Shown piece after piece: positions 24,627 to 32,779 of a DNA stretch of 54,581 nucleotides. A program made the position numbers and the translations under genes. The stretch covers positions 38,002 to 92,582 of the IMG/VR virus record IMGVR_UViG_3300030107_003216; one strand, given 5' to 3'. The stretch comes from a virus. How positions within the stretch are numbered: position 1 is the stretch's first letter; each line of letters begins with the position of its first letter. The notes under the pieces were generated by a model. That model did no database searches. It saw only the letters and a program-made list of their open reading frames with translations, and was not told the DNA's origin.

Positions 24627-24961
24627 TTCTTTTCACCTCTATATTCTTCGGGTACGCCGCTTCCTAAGAAACCACCTTTTTCTCTCACCATTGCTAAGAA
24701 AGCAGAATTAAACTTATTCTTTCTCGCTATTTGGCAACATACTCTAATCTTATCTGTTGAATGAAGATTCCAAAACTCTCCATTCTCCCAACCAAACTTA
24801 TGTTCAATATATTGGCATAATTGTTTTCTTGACATCTTTTCAAAATCCTCATCAATTTCTATTCCAAGAATAGGGCCACCTTCATTCTTTAGAAATGAAT
24901 CGAGAATAACATAAACTCGACCCATACCGTTGATTGTTTTTCTAAGCAACCACTGAATCAT
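24623..24961 (-). CDS. Hypothetical protein
   Basis: 112 aa. A hydrophobic N-terminal strand ('GRVYVILDSFLKNEGGPILGIEID'), a middle helix ('SRKQLCQYIEHKFGW') and 'KIRVCCQIARKNKFNSAFLAMVREKGGF'. Overlaps groES by 4 nt. No family recognised. Confidence 0.5.
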   Translation of the reverse strand: MIQWLLRKTINGMGRVYVILDSFLKNEGGPILGIEIDEDFEKMSRKQLCQYIEHKFGWENGEFWNLHSTDKIRVCCQIARKNKFNSAFLAMVREKGGFLGSGVPEEYRGEKK

Positions 24962-25149
24962 TTCTTACCACCCTTTTTCTTTTTACCATTAAAAACCCAT
25001 TTGTTTGGGTTTGGAATGTTTTTATCATTAGGATGGTTAAGTGCATGTTGTTTCTTTCTTTCAAGAACAGTCATAGTTAAATTATAACTTGCTCTTTCGG
25101 GATATTTTCTTGCAGTTGATTGTCCTTTCTTTAATGTTCTAAATCTCAT
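24958..25149 (-). CDS. Small, very basic protein
   Basis: 63 aa, many Lys and Arg, with a polybasic end 'NGKKKKGGKK'. Could bind nucleic acid. ATGA-type overlaps at both ends. No family recognised. Confidence 0.5.
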   Translation of the reverse strand: MRFRTLKKGQSTARKYPERASYNLTMTVLERKKQHALNHPNDKNIPNPNKWVFNGKKKKGGKK

Positions 25150-25403
25150 TCTTCTTCGCCTCCTTTAATAATCTCATATCGAAAACCTCCCCATGCACCC
25201 TTATCTTTGACCTTAATCCAATTAGGTTTATACTCTTCAGCAAACCAACGCTTACCTGTGATTGTTCCGTATGGTGTCTTAACAGGTTGTGTAGTACTAT
25301 TGAGTCGAGCCTTCTTACCTTGCGTTTTCAACATCTCAACATCTTGTTCAGCGAACTCTTTAGTTTCCCATTCACTGTATGCTCTCATCCAACAGCCACT
25401 CAT
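25146..25403 (-). CDS. Small hypothetical protein beside the JAMM peptidase
   Basis: 85 aa, 'WETKEFAEQDVEMLKTQGKKARLNS...GTITGKRWFAEEY...WIKVKDKGAWGGFRYEIIKGG', alpha-beta. It ends in Gly-Gly-Glu-Glu-Glu, but those codons double as the ribosome binding site of the next gene, so the di-Gly should not be read as a ubiquitin-like tail without further evidence. Confidence 0.5.
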   Translation of the reverse strand: MSGCWMRAYSEWETKEFAEQDVEMLKTQGKKARLNSTTQPVKTPYGTITGKRWFAEEYKPNWIKVKDKGAWGGFRYEIIKGGEEE

Positions 25404-25924
25404 TCCTCTTCATCTCCCCATTCTTGTACTCTTTCTGGTTCAAAGTCACGATAAATTTGTAATTGTTTTGGGTTTGTATTCTCCCAAAATCCATAATGAC
25501 CTACTCCGCCTAAAACAAAAGCAGTTTCCATTAATGGTTCCCAAATACTAACTGTTCTAATATCTGTTCCACTAAAATACGCACTGCCAAATGGATGAGT
25601 ATGAATCCATGTCTTAATAGGTAATTTCATACCAACAGGGTCAATCTTGAAATCAACATAACCCGAAGTACCGGATGAAATAAATATCTTATCTTCTGAA
25701 TCAATAACAACTTGTACCTCTAATTTAGGTAGTATTTCTGTGGAAGCATGCCAAATACCTATCATTAATTCATCATTATGCCATGCGTCATTCTCATATC
25801 CATTTCTAATGAAATATTCTGCTTCTGCTCTTGCTATTTCTAAATCTGCAAGGTATTTATCATACCCATCATCACCATTTCTTTTTTCTTCTTCTCTCAT
25901 AGCCCAATCACTGCTCTTGCTCAT
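25400..25924 (-). CDS. JAMM/MPN metallopeptidase (JAB domain)
   Basis: 174 aa. The zinc site 'HTHPFGSAYFSGTD' fits H-x-H-x(7)-S-x(2)-D exactly. The upstream catalytic Glu is likely in 'ASTEILPKLEVQVVID', and 'FGSAYFSGTDIRTVSIWEPLMETAFVLGG' continues the fold. JAMM enzymes cut isopeptide or C-terminal bonds after ubiquitin-like proteins. A ThiF/E1-like gene lies about 0.9 kb upstream in the operon and a ubiquitin-like gene further upstream at 32.5 kb. The start follows GGTGACGATA; a GTG 9 nt upstream is possible. Confidence 0.82.
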   Translation of the reverse strand: MSKSSDWAMREEEKRNGDDGYDKYLADLEIARAEAEYFIRNGYENDAWHNDELMIGIWHASTEILPKLEVQVVIDSEDKIFISSGTSGYVDFKIDPVGMKLPIKTWIHTHPFGSAYFSGTDIRTVSIWEPLMETAFVLGGVGHYGFWENTNPKQLQIYRDFEPERVQEWGDEEE

Positions 25925-26579
25925 TATCGTCACCTCTTAAATTTTTGAGTACCGATTGAGTTAGTTTCTCAATCTTTGCTTGTAGTTTGCGTATTTTACT
26001 CACTTTACGCTTGACTCTCCACGATTCTTCAGTTAATGCGGCCAAGTGTAACTTCTTGACTCTAATCGTGTCTGTGGCCTTCATAACCTGCATAATATGT
26101 TCGGGTTCTGTGCTATCAACAAGGTATTCTAAACGACTTGCGATTTGCCCGTAACTTCGACCATATCGTGCTTTTGCTTCATCTATGCTTAATTCATAGA
26201 AATGGATTAACAAATCCAAATCCTTTTCAGAATCCCAAAAATCATCTGAATTAGATAAAGGCGTTACAAATACTGATTCGTTATTTGCCATGTATTCACC
26301 TATTTCTTTTGCAAATTGCTCATAGGATGAAAAAGTACCTGTTGGGAAATCTTCTTCAATGCCAAGATAATGAGCAGTTTCTTCTTGAACCTCCACACTA
26401 TTACCAATTTCAGCGATTTCTTCAATTATTCGCTTATCTATTTTCTTAACTCTGTTTTTACATGCTGGAATGCTTCTCTGTAATTCTCTTGAAATGTCCT
26501 CCCAAGATACTTCATCATTCACATATTCCAACAATTGTGTTTCTTCTTCTTTACTCCATCTGCATGTCTTGTAATTCAT
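25908..26579 (-). CDS. Protein with two Myb/SANT-like DNA-binding domains
   Basis: 223 aa. First repeat near the N-terminus: 'CRWSKEEETQLLEYVNDEVSWEDISRELQRSIPACKNRVKKI', with the Trp spacing and 'NRVKK' recognition helix of Myb/SANT. Second repeat about 110-150: 'FWDSEKDLDLLIHFYELSIDEAKARYGRSYGQIASRLEYL'. A basic coiled coil ends the protein ('RVKRKVSKIRKLQAKIEKL'). Likely a transcription regulator of viral promoters. Confidence 0.65.
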   Translation of the reverse strand: MNYKTCRWSKEEETQLLEYVNDEVSWEDISRELQRSIPACKNRVKKIDKRIIEEIAEIGNSVEVQEETAHYLGIEEDFPTGTFSSYEQFAKEIGEYMANNESVFVTPLSNSDDFWDSEKDLDLLIHFYELSIDEAKARYGRSYGQIASRLEYLVDSTEPEHIMQVMKATDTIRVKKLHLAALTEESWRVKRKVSKIRKLQAKIEKLTQSVLKNLRGDDNEQEQ

Positions 26580-26792
26580 TTACGCCACCATCTCTTCATT
26601 TGTTTCTTGTTTGAATTCCCAATTATGGAAATACTCATGTCTGGCCAGAAACCCGCCAGCCTCATTCATTGGGCCAATATATTCTGCTGAACATATCGAA
26701 CACCAAACGGCTACTATTTTCTCATTCCAAATACAACCGTTCTTATCCTCATATTCGAGAATTTCTCCCACATTGTCTAAACTAAATTTCAT
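26580..26792 (-). CDS. C2H2 zinc-finger protein
   Basis: 70 aa. 'WCSICSAEYIGPMNEAGGFLARHEYFHNW' is C-x2-C-x14-H-x4-H, a single classical finger, preceded by a short beta-rich head ('EKIVAVW'). It is placed between the E1-like and Myb-like genes. Probably DNA- or protein-binding. Confidence 0.6.
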   Translation of the reverse strand: MKFSLDNVGEILEYEDKNGCIWNEKIVAVWCSICSAEYIGPMNEAGGFLARHEYFHNWEFKQETNEEMVA

Positions 26793-27346
26793 GCGTTCAT
26801 CACCATGTATTCTTTTACATCTTCGCCATTAAACCATCTTTGCACCCATTGTGCGCCAATTCCTGCAATAGCGATTTGCATAAATTGTACTCCTTTATTT
26901 GTTCCATCCCAAGAATCTCCTTGACAAGAGAATGAACCGGATGGGCCAGCCAATAAGGTATCATACATCTTAGGGTCTGCTTTATGTGACACAAGCGCAG
27001 CATTTCTGCCTTGCGCTCTCAAATCGAGCCATTTAAGACTTGTGTTATACAAGGTCTTTCTGATGCCTAAATTATCCACACAACAGATAATCAAATCATA
27101 TCCTTTCATTTGTTGTTCACTAAGAATAGGAAATCGGTGCGTGTTTAATACGCTATCATATCTTGCAATAGCATCCACTTTCTTTTTAGATATTTCTGAC
27201 TTTGTGAAGTTCTGATATGGTATATTCTTTGCTTCAACAATGTCGGGGTCTGCTACTGTGATAGCATACATATCCACCTTATCTAAGAATTGAATCAAGA
27301 ATGACCCAATTCCGCCTGTTCCTATAACTAATACTGTTCTTTTCAT
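26789..27346 (-). CDS. ThiF/E1-like adenylating enzyme (minimal)
   Basis: 185 aa. An N-terminal Rossmann motif 'VIGTGGIGSFLIQFL' leads to 'ITVADPDIVEAKNIPYQNFTKSEISKKKVDAI', which holds the Asp, Asn, Gln and Lys of the ATP site. 'DLIICCVDNLGIRKTL' carries the second Asp. A possible catalytic Cys is in 'SFSCQGDS'. It lacks the CxxC zinc pairs of MoeB/ThiF and is much shorter (about 250 usual), so it is a stripped-down E1. Such enzymes adenylate the C-terminal Gly-Gly of ubiquitin-like or ThiS-like proteins. JAMM and a Ubl candidate are encoded in the same block. Confidence 0.8.
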   Translation of the reverse strand: MKRTVLVIGTGGIGSFLIQFLDKVDMYAITVADPDIVEAKNIPYQNFTKSEISKKKVDAIARYDSVLNTHRFPILSEQQMKGYDLIICCVDNLGIRKTLYNTSLKWLDLRAQGRNAALVSHKADPKMYDTLLAGPSGSFSCQGDSWDGTNKGVQFMQIAIAGIGAQWVQRWFNGEDVKEYMVMNA

Positions 27347-27348
27347 TT

Positions 27349-27576
27349 TTATTCCTCCTTCTTTCCATAATGCTTTTCTCTAATCGCATCGTATTTTCTT
27401 CTATACTTGATATGTGCATGTTTGTAAAGCACAACTTCAAGCCCACCGTTACTAACAGGGATTAATACTACACATTCACGGCAAGCCGGTAGTCCTGTCT
27501 TATCGCAATCAGTTACGCTTGTATTGCTACAAACAGTACATCTTGCTCTTTTACTTTCCATATTATCTAAATTCAT
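27349..27576 (-). CDS. Small zinc-finger protein beside the E1-like gene
   Basis: 75 aa. 'RARCTVCSNTSVTDCDKTGLPACRECV' has CxxC...C...CxxC, a four- or five-Cys zinc site, then a beta hairpin ('GLEVVLYKHAHIKYRRKYD') and a basic tail. Possibly supplies the zinc module missing from the E1 (speculation) or acts as a transcription accessory next to TFB. Confidence 0.5.
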   Translation of the reverse strand: MNLDNMESKRARCTVCSNTSVTDCDKTGLPACRECVVLIPVSNGGLEVVLYKHAHIKYRRKYDAIREKHYGKKEE

Positions 27577-27578
27577 TT

Positions 27579-28433
27579 TTATTCCCCTATAAAATTAATA
27601 TCCTTTCCTTTCATTTCCTTTACTGTATCAAAACCAAGAAGGGATATAATCTTCTTAGTTTCTTTGTGGATATTCCATCTTCTGAACCCTGTTTTTTCAG
27701 AAATCAAAACCGAAGTAATATCATTTCTAACAAAGACATTTGCAGTTATCCAACAAACTGCCGCAAAATAACTCTGCGCTCTATTATGTTCTGCTCTATT
27801 CAGAACAGGTTCTATTCTTTCTAAGACCTGTCTTGCTTGGAGATAAAACACATTGTCATCAGTAATTAGATTCAATACTCTTTGAAGGCTAAAAGAAGGA
27901 TTAGTTTGCTTTAGGATTCTATTACCATAATGCTGGTTAATCTTTCTTGTTAATCTCATTACTCTTGTTTTATTACAATCAAACTCGGAACATATCTCCT
28001 TGAAAGTATATGGTGTACCATTTTCTTTCAAAGCATAATGCACGATGGCGGCCCCTCGTTCTTCATAAGAATAGTTAGCCATTTTCTTTGCTGTATATAA
28101 TTCAAGATATATCTTCTCGACTCTTTCACCCAAATTCATTTGGGGTGCAATAGCGGCTAATGTCATATTACAGTGCATTAGCCCATTTTGCACATTCTTA
28201 GGAGTAACACTGTTCTTGCCAAACTTATTGAATTTAGAAGAACCTTTACCGCTAATTACTGAGCCTAATTTACCATTATCTGCTGAATGCACAACATCTC
28301 CTGTTTTATTCAAAATATGAACATTCTGTTCAAAGATTTCCTGTACTAAAACAAGTCCACAATCGTTGCAGATTCTTTCTCCCATTCTTTCATCAAAATA
28401 ATTCTCTGTTGCACCGCATTCATTACATTTCAT
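27579..28433 (-). CDS. tfb: Transcription initiation factor TFB (TFIIB homologue)
   Basis: 284 aa from 'MKCNECG'; GAG lies upstream of this ATG, and two earlier in-frame ATGs overlap the previous gene. The zinc ribbon is C3, C6, C22, C25 ('ICNDCGLVLVQE'). A B-reader/linker with 'SVISGKGSSKFNKFG' follows. The cyclin repeats include 'YSYEERGAAIVHYALKENGTPYTFKEICSEF' and 'AQSYFAAVCWITANVFVRNDITSVLISEKTGF'. It would recruit host RNA polymerase to viral promoters with TBP. Archaeal TFBs run about 300 aa, so it is full length. Confidence 0.88.
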   Translation of the reverse strand: MKCNECGATENYFDERMGERICNDCGLVLVQEIFEQNVHILNKTGDVVHSADNGKLGSVISGKGSSKFNKFGKNSVTPKNVQNGLMHCNMTLAAIAPQMNLGERVEKIYLELYTAKKMANYSYEERGAAIVHYALKENGTPYTFKEICSEFDCNKTRVMRLTRKINQHYGNRILKQTNPSFSLQRVLNLITDDNVFYLQARQVLERIEPVLNRAEHNRAQSYFAAVCWITANVFVRNDITSVLISEKTGFRRWNIHKETKKIISLLGFDTVKEMKGKDINFIGE

Positions 28434-29658
28434 TAAAATCAACTCTTTCATTGTCATTTGGTTTTTTAATTAGGTATCTTCTTATTGTTGATACTATTTT
28501 TATTGTAAAAGTGTCATTAAGCAAGGCTAATGCTCTTGCCGCAAATTGGTCGCCTAATGGCGAATCTGAAGTCATATTATCTATACAAATCGGCCCTCTC
28601 CACTGCCAAGAGTTTTTAGGCATCTTTGGTGGAATCTCCCATTCTGACGAGTCTTTTATGGCTAATTCTGCCTCATATTCTGCTAATTCTTCTCGATATT
28701 TAACCATCATCTCAGCGAATTCACCATCTCTATATTGAGGTTGTCGAACATAAGTCTTTACCATTTGAATTTGGGATTTGTATTTATCATTCGTTAGCAT
28801 CCAATCATATTCCTTTCCATGAACATAAATCTTTTCTAATTCGCCTTTCTCATAAACGGCTTTTAGTCGAGAACCATGTTGTAATAGCAAATCATTCACT
28901 AATTGAATTGCTCTCTTTTCAACAAGGTCTGAAGTTCGGTTTTGTTTCAAAAACTCAATCATTAGAGTCAATTCTGAATCTGAAGGTTTTCTGCCAACGG
29001 TTCTCTCAAAAAGATTAGCAGGAGAAATGTACTTCCATCTGCTTTTCTTATGTCCTTGAACATAAAAAGAACAATAGGATTCTAACTCCTTATTTTTAAT
29101 TACTCCCCATGTACCGTCACTAACTTCAACTGCACATTCTTTAGCACTAATTTGTTGAATATTTAGACGACATTCAATCTTCTCAAAGTTATCAAAGAAA
29201 TGATAAGGCGCACGATTCTCTAAACAATACTTGATATTTTCAGATAGGGAAAGACTACTCATCAAAGTTTTCATTAGCACAGGGGCTTCTTTCTCAAAAC
29301 AAGATTTGAATGTAACTCTTGCTAAGGCATTACAAATGGTATTTAGGCTCTCAGCCTTTCCATTAATATAGTATCTAATACCTTCTTTAGAAACAATGAT
29401 AGGTAATTTTTGAATATAGATTGTATGTTCATATTCATTACTTTCTCCATAGTGATTGTAATATCCTCGGTGCTTTCTAACTGCTAATTCCTTTTTCCAC
29501 CAATTAACAAGCCCTGCATGAACAGGGTCTTTTTTGTTTCTAATGAAGTAACAATGATTGTTACTGAATCGTTTAGTTTCGCTTTTGATTTTGGTTTGGG
29601 AATATTGACCTGCATCATTTGGTTTTTGTACTTGTAAAATTATTTCTGTCATTATCAT
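28423..29658 (-). CDS. Large protein of unknown function upstream of TFB
   Basis: 411 aa from the ATG at 29658 (GTG one codon earlier, ATG two codons later). The N-terminal part has 'CYFIRNKKDPVHAGLVNWWKKELAVRKHRGYYNHYG'. A central domain follows ('TIYIQKLPIIVSKEGIRYYINGKAESLNTICNALARVTFKSCFE'), then helices, and near the end 'WEIPPKMPKNSWQWRGPICIDNM'. No motif I can name. It overlaps TFB by 11 nt, so it may be co-expressed with it. Confidence 0.6.
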   Translation of the reverse strand: MIMTEIILQVQKPNDAGQYSQTKIKSETKRFSNNHCYFIRNKKDPVHAGLVNWWKKELAVRKHRGYYNHYGESNEYEHTIYIQKLPIIVSKEGIRYYINGKAESLNTICNALARVTFKSCFEKEAPVLMKTLMSSLSLSENIKYCLENRAPYHFFDNFEKIECRLNIQQISAKECAVEVSDGTWGVIKNKELESYCSFYVQGHKKSRWKYISPANLFERTVGRKPSDSELTLMIEFLKQNRTSDLVEKRAIQLVNDLLLQHGSRLKAVYEKGELEKIYVHGKEYDWMLTNDKYKSQIQMVKTYVRQPQYRDGEFAEMMVKYREELAEYEAELAIKDSSEWEIPPKMPKNSWQWRGPICIDNMTSDSPLGDQFAARALALLNDTFTIKIVSTIRRYLIKKPNDNERVDFNEM

Positions 29659-29819
29659 CACATCATATACATATTAGTATTGTCTTTATCGCACCTTTCG
29701 TGCATTTCTTTATTGATTTCTTCAGCAGTCAATAACTGCCCTCCACATACCCTACATCGGGTTGCAGTGTTCTTATTCTTTCGTTTATTCTTAATATATT
29801 TAGGGTCTTTGTCTTTCAT
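29658..29819 (-). CDS. Tiny zinc-binding protein
   Basis: 53 aa with a very basic start (MKDKDPKYIKNKRKNKN) and 'RCRVCGGQLLTAEEINKEMHERC', i.e. CxxC plus H/C later, a likely zinc knuckle. Its TGA overlaps the next gene and its ATG overlaps the upstream gene's stop. Confidence 0.5.
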   Translation of the reverse strand: MKDKDPKYIKNKRKNKNTATRCRVCGGQLLTAEEINKEMHERCDKDNTNMYMM

Positions 29820-30175
29820 TAATATTCACCACATATTTTAGTCATTTGTTCATGGATAACTTGGCACACTCCGCATTCTTCTAAATCAAAAGTCCAGCAA
29901 TCTTGCAAATTCGCATCATGGTATGCCAAAGCCTCTTTTATTCTATTAGACACAGTTATCAAATAATTATCAAATCCTTGTAATACAGCCTCTTGTATGT
30001 CCCACAAACATTCCTTAAACGAGTATGTTAATCTAAATATTTTATCTGCATCTTCATTATAAGATTCGCAAACATTTATTGCATTTTTTATTTTAATCAA
30101 AGACTCTTCTTTTAGTCCTTGACACATGATTATTATTACTCTCACACACTCTTCATAATTCTTGAAGAGTTTCAT
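29819..30175 (-). CDS. Hypothetical Cys-rich helical protein
   Basis: 118 aa with 8 Cys spread along helices ('YEECVRVIIIMCQGL', 'NAINVCESY', 'QDCWTFDLEECGVCQVIHEQMTKICGEY'). The C-terminal cluster could hold a metal or Fe-S site. Lies immediately downstream of ribonucleotide reductase; an accessory role is only a guess. Confidence 0.5.
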   Translation of the reverse strand: MKLFKNYEECVRVIIIMCQGLKEESLIKIKNAINVCESYNEDADKIFRLTYSFKECLWDIQEAVLQGFDNYLITVSNRIKEALAYHDANLQDCWTFDLEECGVCQVIHEQMTKICGEY

Positions 30176-30184
30176 TTATTTCAC

Positions 30185-32044
30185 CTAAATTTCACATAGT
30201 CCACCGGCACAGGCTACTTCGCCTTTCAAATCGGTGTTGTCTTGAGTTTCAACAACTCTTGTCAAATCAACATCAGTTAATGACTTAGATAGACCGTCAT
30301 AAGTTTCCTTATCACAGGTTTCAAATGGTGCTTGAACATATGTTCCACCATCATACGGTAATACAGATAGGCCATTGTAATAATGTCTATTCATCCATAA
30401 CCAATCTCCAACATCAGCCCATTCATCTTCTTTCACAGAAATAGTCGCTGAAACATTATGAGTATTCAATCCGTCTTTATGTCCTGCACGAACCCAACGA
30501 ATACTGAAATTCTTTACACGCTCTAATAAATCAAATACTGACTCATGGCGAGTAATAGCATTACTTGGTGCTTGTTGAGGAACAGAAATAACTGCCGTAT
30601 CATGTGGAGAGAAGTATTCATCTTCAATCAATTCCCCATGATTGTCATAAAGATATGAGTAAATAGGCTCATTCTTTCCAACTCTAATTCTTCTTAGATA
30701 GAATTCATCATGCCATGCGTGAATACCACTTGAAGTACCTAATACAAGAGAAGTGGTTCCTGCTGGTTTTACACAGGTTGTTCTCGCCGCAGGTTTAATT
30801 CCAATTAACTTAGCAACCTTTTCATTCTCCTTCTTTACTTCGAGAGCCGCCATTTCTAAGTCTAAATGCTCAACAACATTTGAAGCAATACCTGTCATAG
30901 ATACACCTAATAGTGCATCTTTTTCAGTATTCTTTCTCCATATCTCTCTAAGATAATGGAAATCAGTATAACCTGCTTGCAGTGTTCCTAAGAATGCTGC
31001 CGCACTAACTCTCATTTCTAAGTCTGCTTGGTCTTTTACATCAGAAGCATTTACCTCAGTTAAATTACAAAACTGATATGGTCTTAATGCTATTTCACAA
31101 CATGGGTTTGTTCCCCAATCTTTATCATTACTGAAATAAATTCCGGGTTCTCCACTACCACTTAATTCAATTCTTTTCCACAAATCCAAAAAGAATTCTT
31201 TAGTGATTCTATGTCTTAGCAATACTGCTGAATTATTTGCACGACCTCTTTGTGGGTTATTTTCCCACCAACTGCCGGATTTACATGAAATCATTTCATT
31301 ATCATCTGCTGAAAACAAACTAATCATAGCGGCTCGTCTGATACCGCCACTTAATACTGCATCAGCAATATGACACATAATATCATGTGCTTGAATAGGA
31401 GTTAATTTAGAACCATTAGTAATGTTTTGGAGTATTCCTTGAATCTTTACTAAACATTCTCTTAGTGGTTGAGGGCCGGGTGCTTTTCCACCAGAAGTAA
31501 TTAAAAGCGCACCTTTCTCTCTAATATCTGAAAAATCAAATACAGGAGTTGATGTTCTAATTCCCATATAACATTCCATTAGTATTTTAATAGAATCAGC
31601 CCAACCTTCAATTGAATCTGCAACTAAATATCTTCGTTGTCTGTTAAGATTAGGTTGTTGAATCTCATTAACTAATTCAACATGGTGTCTTTGAACAGAA
31701 TAACCTACTCCTGTTCCGCCGAGTAAAAGGAACATAGCCTCGCTAAACGCTATGTGTGAATCTATTGGCATGTATGCACAATTATAGACACGATTAGGAC
31801 TCAATTCAATTGGCTTGCCACCAAATTGCATAGAGCGCATTGAAGGTAATACTTTCTTAGGAACAACAAAATGTTCATACACATTTCTAATATCTTGTTC
31901 TAATTGAGGATATGTCTTAATGTGCATATTCATGTTTCTATCGCAAATCTCTCTCCAAGTTTCTCTTCGTAACTTTTCAGCATCGTATTTTGCATACTTC
32001 ATATGTACTGTAATATCTGATAATATCTGTATATTCTTCATCAT
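30185..32044 (-). CDS. nrdJ: Adenosylcobalamin-dependent (class II) ribonucleotide reductase
   Basis: 619 aa from the ATG after AAGGTG; an ATG 33 nt upstream lacks a ribosome binding site. 'PSMRSMQFGGKP', 'GGTGVGYSVQRH', 'NPCCEIALRPYQFCNLTEVN' (thiyl Cys and Glu of the active site), 'VKPAGTTSLVLGTSSGIH' and the final 'CAGGLCEI' redox pair match monomeric B12-dependent RNR as in Lactobacillus and many phages. Reduces ribonucleotides to deoxynucleotides without oxygen or an R2 subunit. No thioredoxin or glutaredoxin gene is seen nearby, so the host reductant is probably used. Confidence 0.9.
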   Translation of the reverse strand: MMKNIQILSDITVHMKYAKYDAEKLRRETWREICDRNMNMHIKTYPQLEQDIRNVYEHFVVPKKVLPSMRSMQFGGKPIELSPNRVYNCAYMPIDSHIAFSEAMFLLLGGTGVGYSVQRHHVELVNEIQQPNLNRQRRYLVADSIEGWADSIKILMECYMGIRTSTPVFDFSDIREKGALLITSGGKAPGPQPLRECLVKIQGILQNITNGSKLTPIQAHDIMCHIADAVLSGGIRRAAMISLFSADDNEMISCKSGSWWENNPQRGRANNSAVLLRHRITKEFFLDLWKRIELSGSGEPGIYFSNDKDWGTNPCCEIALRPYQFCNLTEVNASDVKDQADLEMRVSAAAFLGTLQAGYTDFHYLREIWRKNTEKDALLGVSMTGIASNVVEHLDLEMAALEVKKENEKVAKLIGIKPAARTTCVKPAGTTSLVLGTSSGIHAWHDEFYLRRIRVGKNEPIYSYLYDNHGELIEDEYFSPHDTAVISVPQQAPSNAITRHESVFDLLERVKNFSIRWVRAGHKDGLNTHNVSATISVKEDEWADVGDWLWMNRHYYNGLSVLPYDGGTYVQAPFETCDKETYDGLSKSLTDVDLTRVVETQDNTDLKGEVACAGGLCEI

Positions 32045-32046
32045 CT

Positions 32047-32433
32047 TTAACACCTTAGTTTTGTTCTTTTGGGCCATTTATCTAATGTGGTGAAGGAATG
32101 TAACCAATCCAATCCTGTTTTTGTCACCACCCATTCTTTCTCTTCAAGAAATAGCCAATCTTGAAAATCATCTAATGCTTTAGTACCATGTTTATCAAGT
32201 AATTCCTGTGTTGAGGAATACTCTTCATCACGGTATTTTATGCGAGTATCACCACACGCATAAATATATCCCTTTTTGCTTCTCGCAATTACATAATTAT
32301 TGGGATAAAAGTCGGGTTTTACAACGGCTACGCCATCTATTAATATAGGCGTAACGAGCGACCAACCCTTAATTTCGCTCAAATATATTTTAAGTCCATC
32401 TTCAGCAATAAAATTAACTAAATCAGTTATCAT
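32047..32433 (-). CDS. Hypothetical protein upstream of RNR
   Basis: 128 aa from the ATG 'MITDLVNF'; the frame is open 33 nt further to a TTG. Beta-rich ('YPNNYVIARSKKGYIYACGDTRIKYRD'), then helices ('TQELLDKHGTKALDDFQDWLFLEE') and a final 'VVTKTGLDWLHSFTTLD' that looks like a winged helix. Ends 2 nt before the RNR ATG. Confidence 0.5.
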   Translation of the reverse strand: MITDLVNFIAEDGLKIYLSEIKGWSLVTPILIDGVAVVKPDFYPNNYVIARSKKGYIYACGDTRIKYRDEEYSSTQELLDKHGTKALDDFQDWLFLEEKEWVVTKTGLDWLHSFTTLDKWPKRTKLRC

Positions 32434-32503
32434 CACTGAAAAAAGGGGAGAGCGACTTTGCCACAATGAGCGTAAGGCAAAATCACTCCCCCCAAAAGGG
32501 TGA

Positions 32504-32520
32504 AAATAGGCTTAACCTAT
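32504..32520 (-). terminator. Small terminator after the ubiquitin-like gene
   Basis: On the minus strand ATAGG-TTAAG-CCTAT is followed by TTTT, directly after the stop of the Ubl gene. It would make that gene a single-gene transcript. The 5-bp stem is short, so confidence is modest. Confidence 0.4.
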
Positions 32521-32727
32521 CTAACAAGAACCTCCAACAACAGCAGGGGTTAGGTCGACATTTTGTACCGTGTCCCAATTAATGTTGGCAATATCTTCTC
32601 TCGCAACCATTTCACCATCAATGAAGCACCAATGGGTCGGGTGTGAGTCAATCTGTTCGATGATTGAGTTGGACTCAAGCATCAATTCTGTGTGGCCTGT
32701 TTCGTTTAGAATTCTAATTTTAATCAT
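32521..32727 (-). CDS. Ubiquitin-like (beta-grasp) protein with near-terminal Gly-Gly
   Basis: 68 aa from 'MIKIRILNETG', chosen because GGAG lies 9 nt upstream (an ATG 9 nt earlier overlaps that site). Reads as a beta-grasp: strand 'MIKIRIL', strand 'HTELMLES', helix 'NSIIEQIDSH', strand 'HWCFIDGEMV', turn 'EDIANINWDTV', last strand 'QNVDLTPAVVGG' and then Ser-Cys. The spacing follows ubiquitin (IFAGKQL...LSDYNI...LHLVLRLRGG). Two residues after Gly-Gly would need trimming, which fits the JAMM enzyme, and the E1-like gene would activate the Gly-Gly. It has its own promoter and terminator. A sulfur-carrier role is an alternative. Confidence 0.62.
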   Translation of the reverse strand: MIKIRILNETGHTELMLESNSIIEQIDSHPTHWCFIDGEMVAREDIANINWDTVQNVDLTPAVVGGSC

Positions 32728-32760
32728 AGTTTCCATCTCCGTATTTTCCTATATTTTTCA

Positions 32761-32779
32761 CCCTATATTAAGGAGGACA
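32761..32779 (-). promoter_or_regulatory. Shared promoter-like element, copy A (before the Ubl gene)
   Basis: TGTCCTCCTTAATATAGGG on the minus strand, 34 nt before the Ubl start. The identical 19-mer occurs at 39068-39086 before another gene. TTAATATA resembles an archaeal TATA box. Both genes also share a leader ending GGAGATG-x-AAA-x-x-TATG. Confidence 0.6.

Noticed and set aside
25146-25403. C-terminal Gly-Gly of the protein next to JAMM as a second ubiquitin-like modifier
   Set aside because: GGA GGC GAA GAA GAA TGA is also the Shine-Dalgarno and start of the next gene, so the Gly-Gly is explained by translation signals; the body has no clear beta-grasp order.
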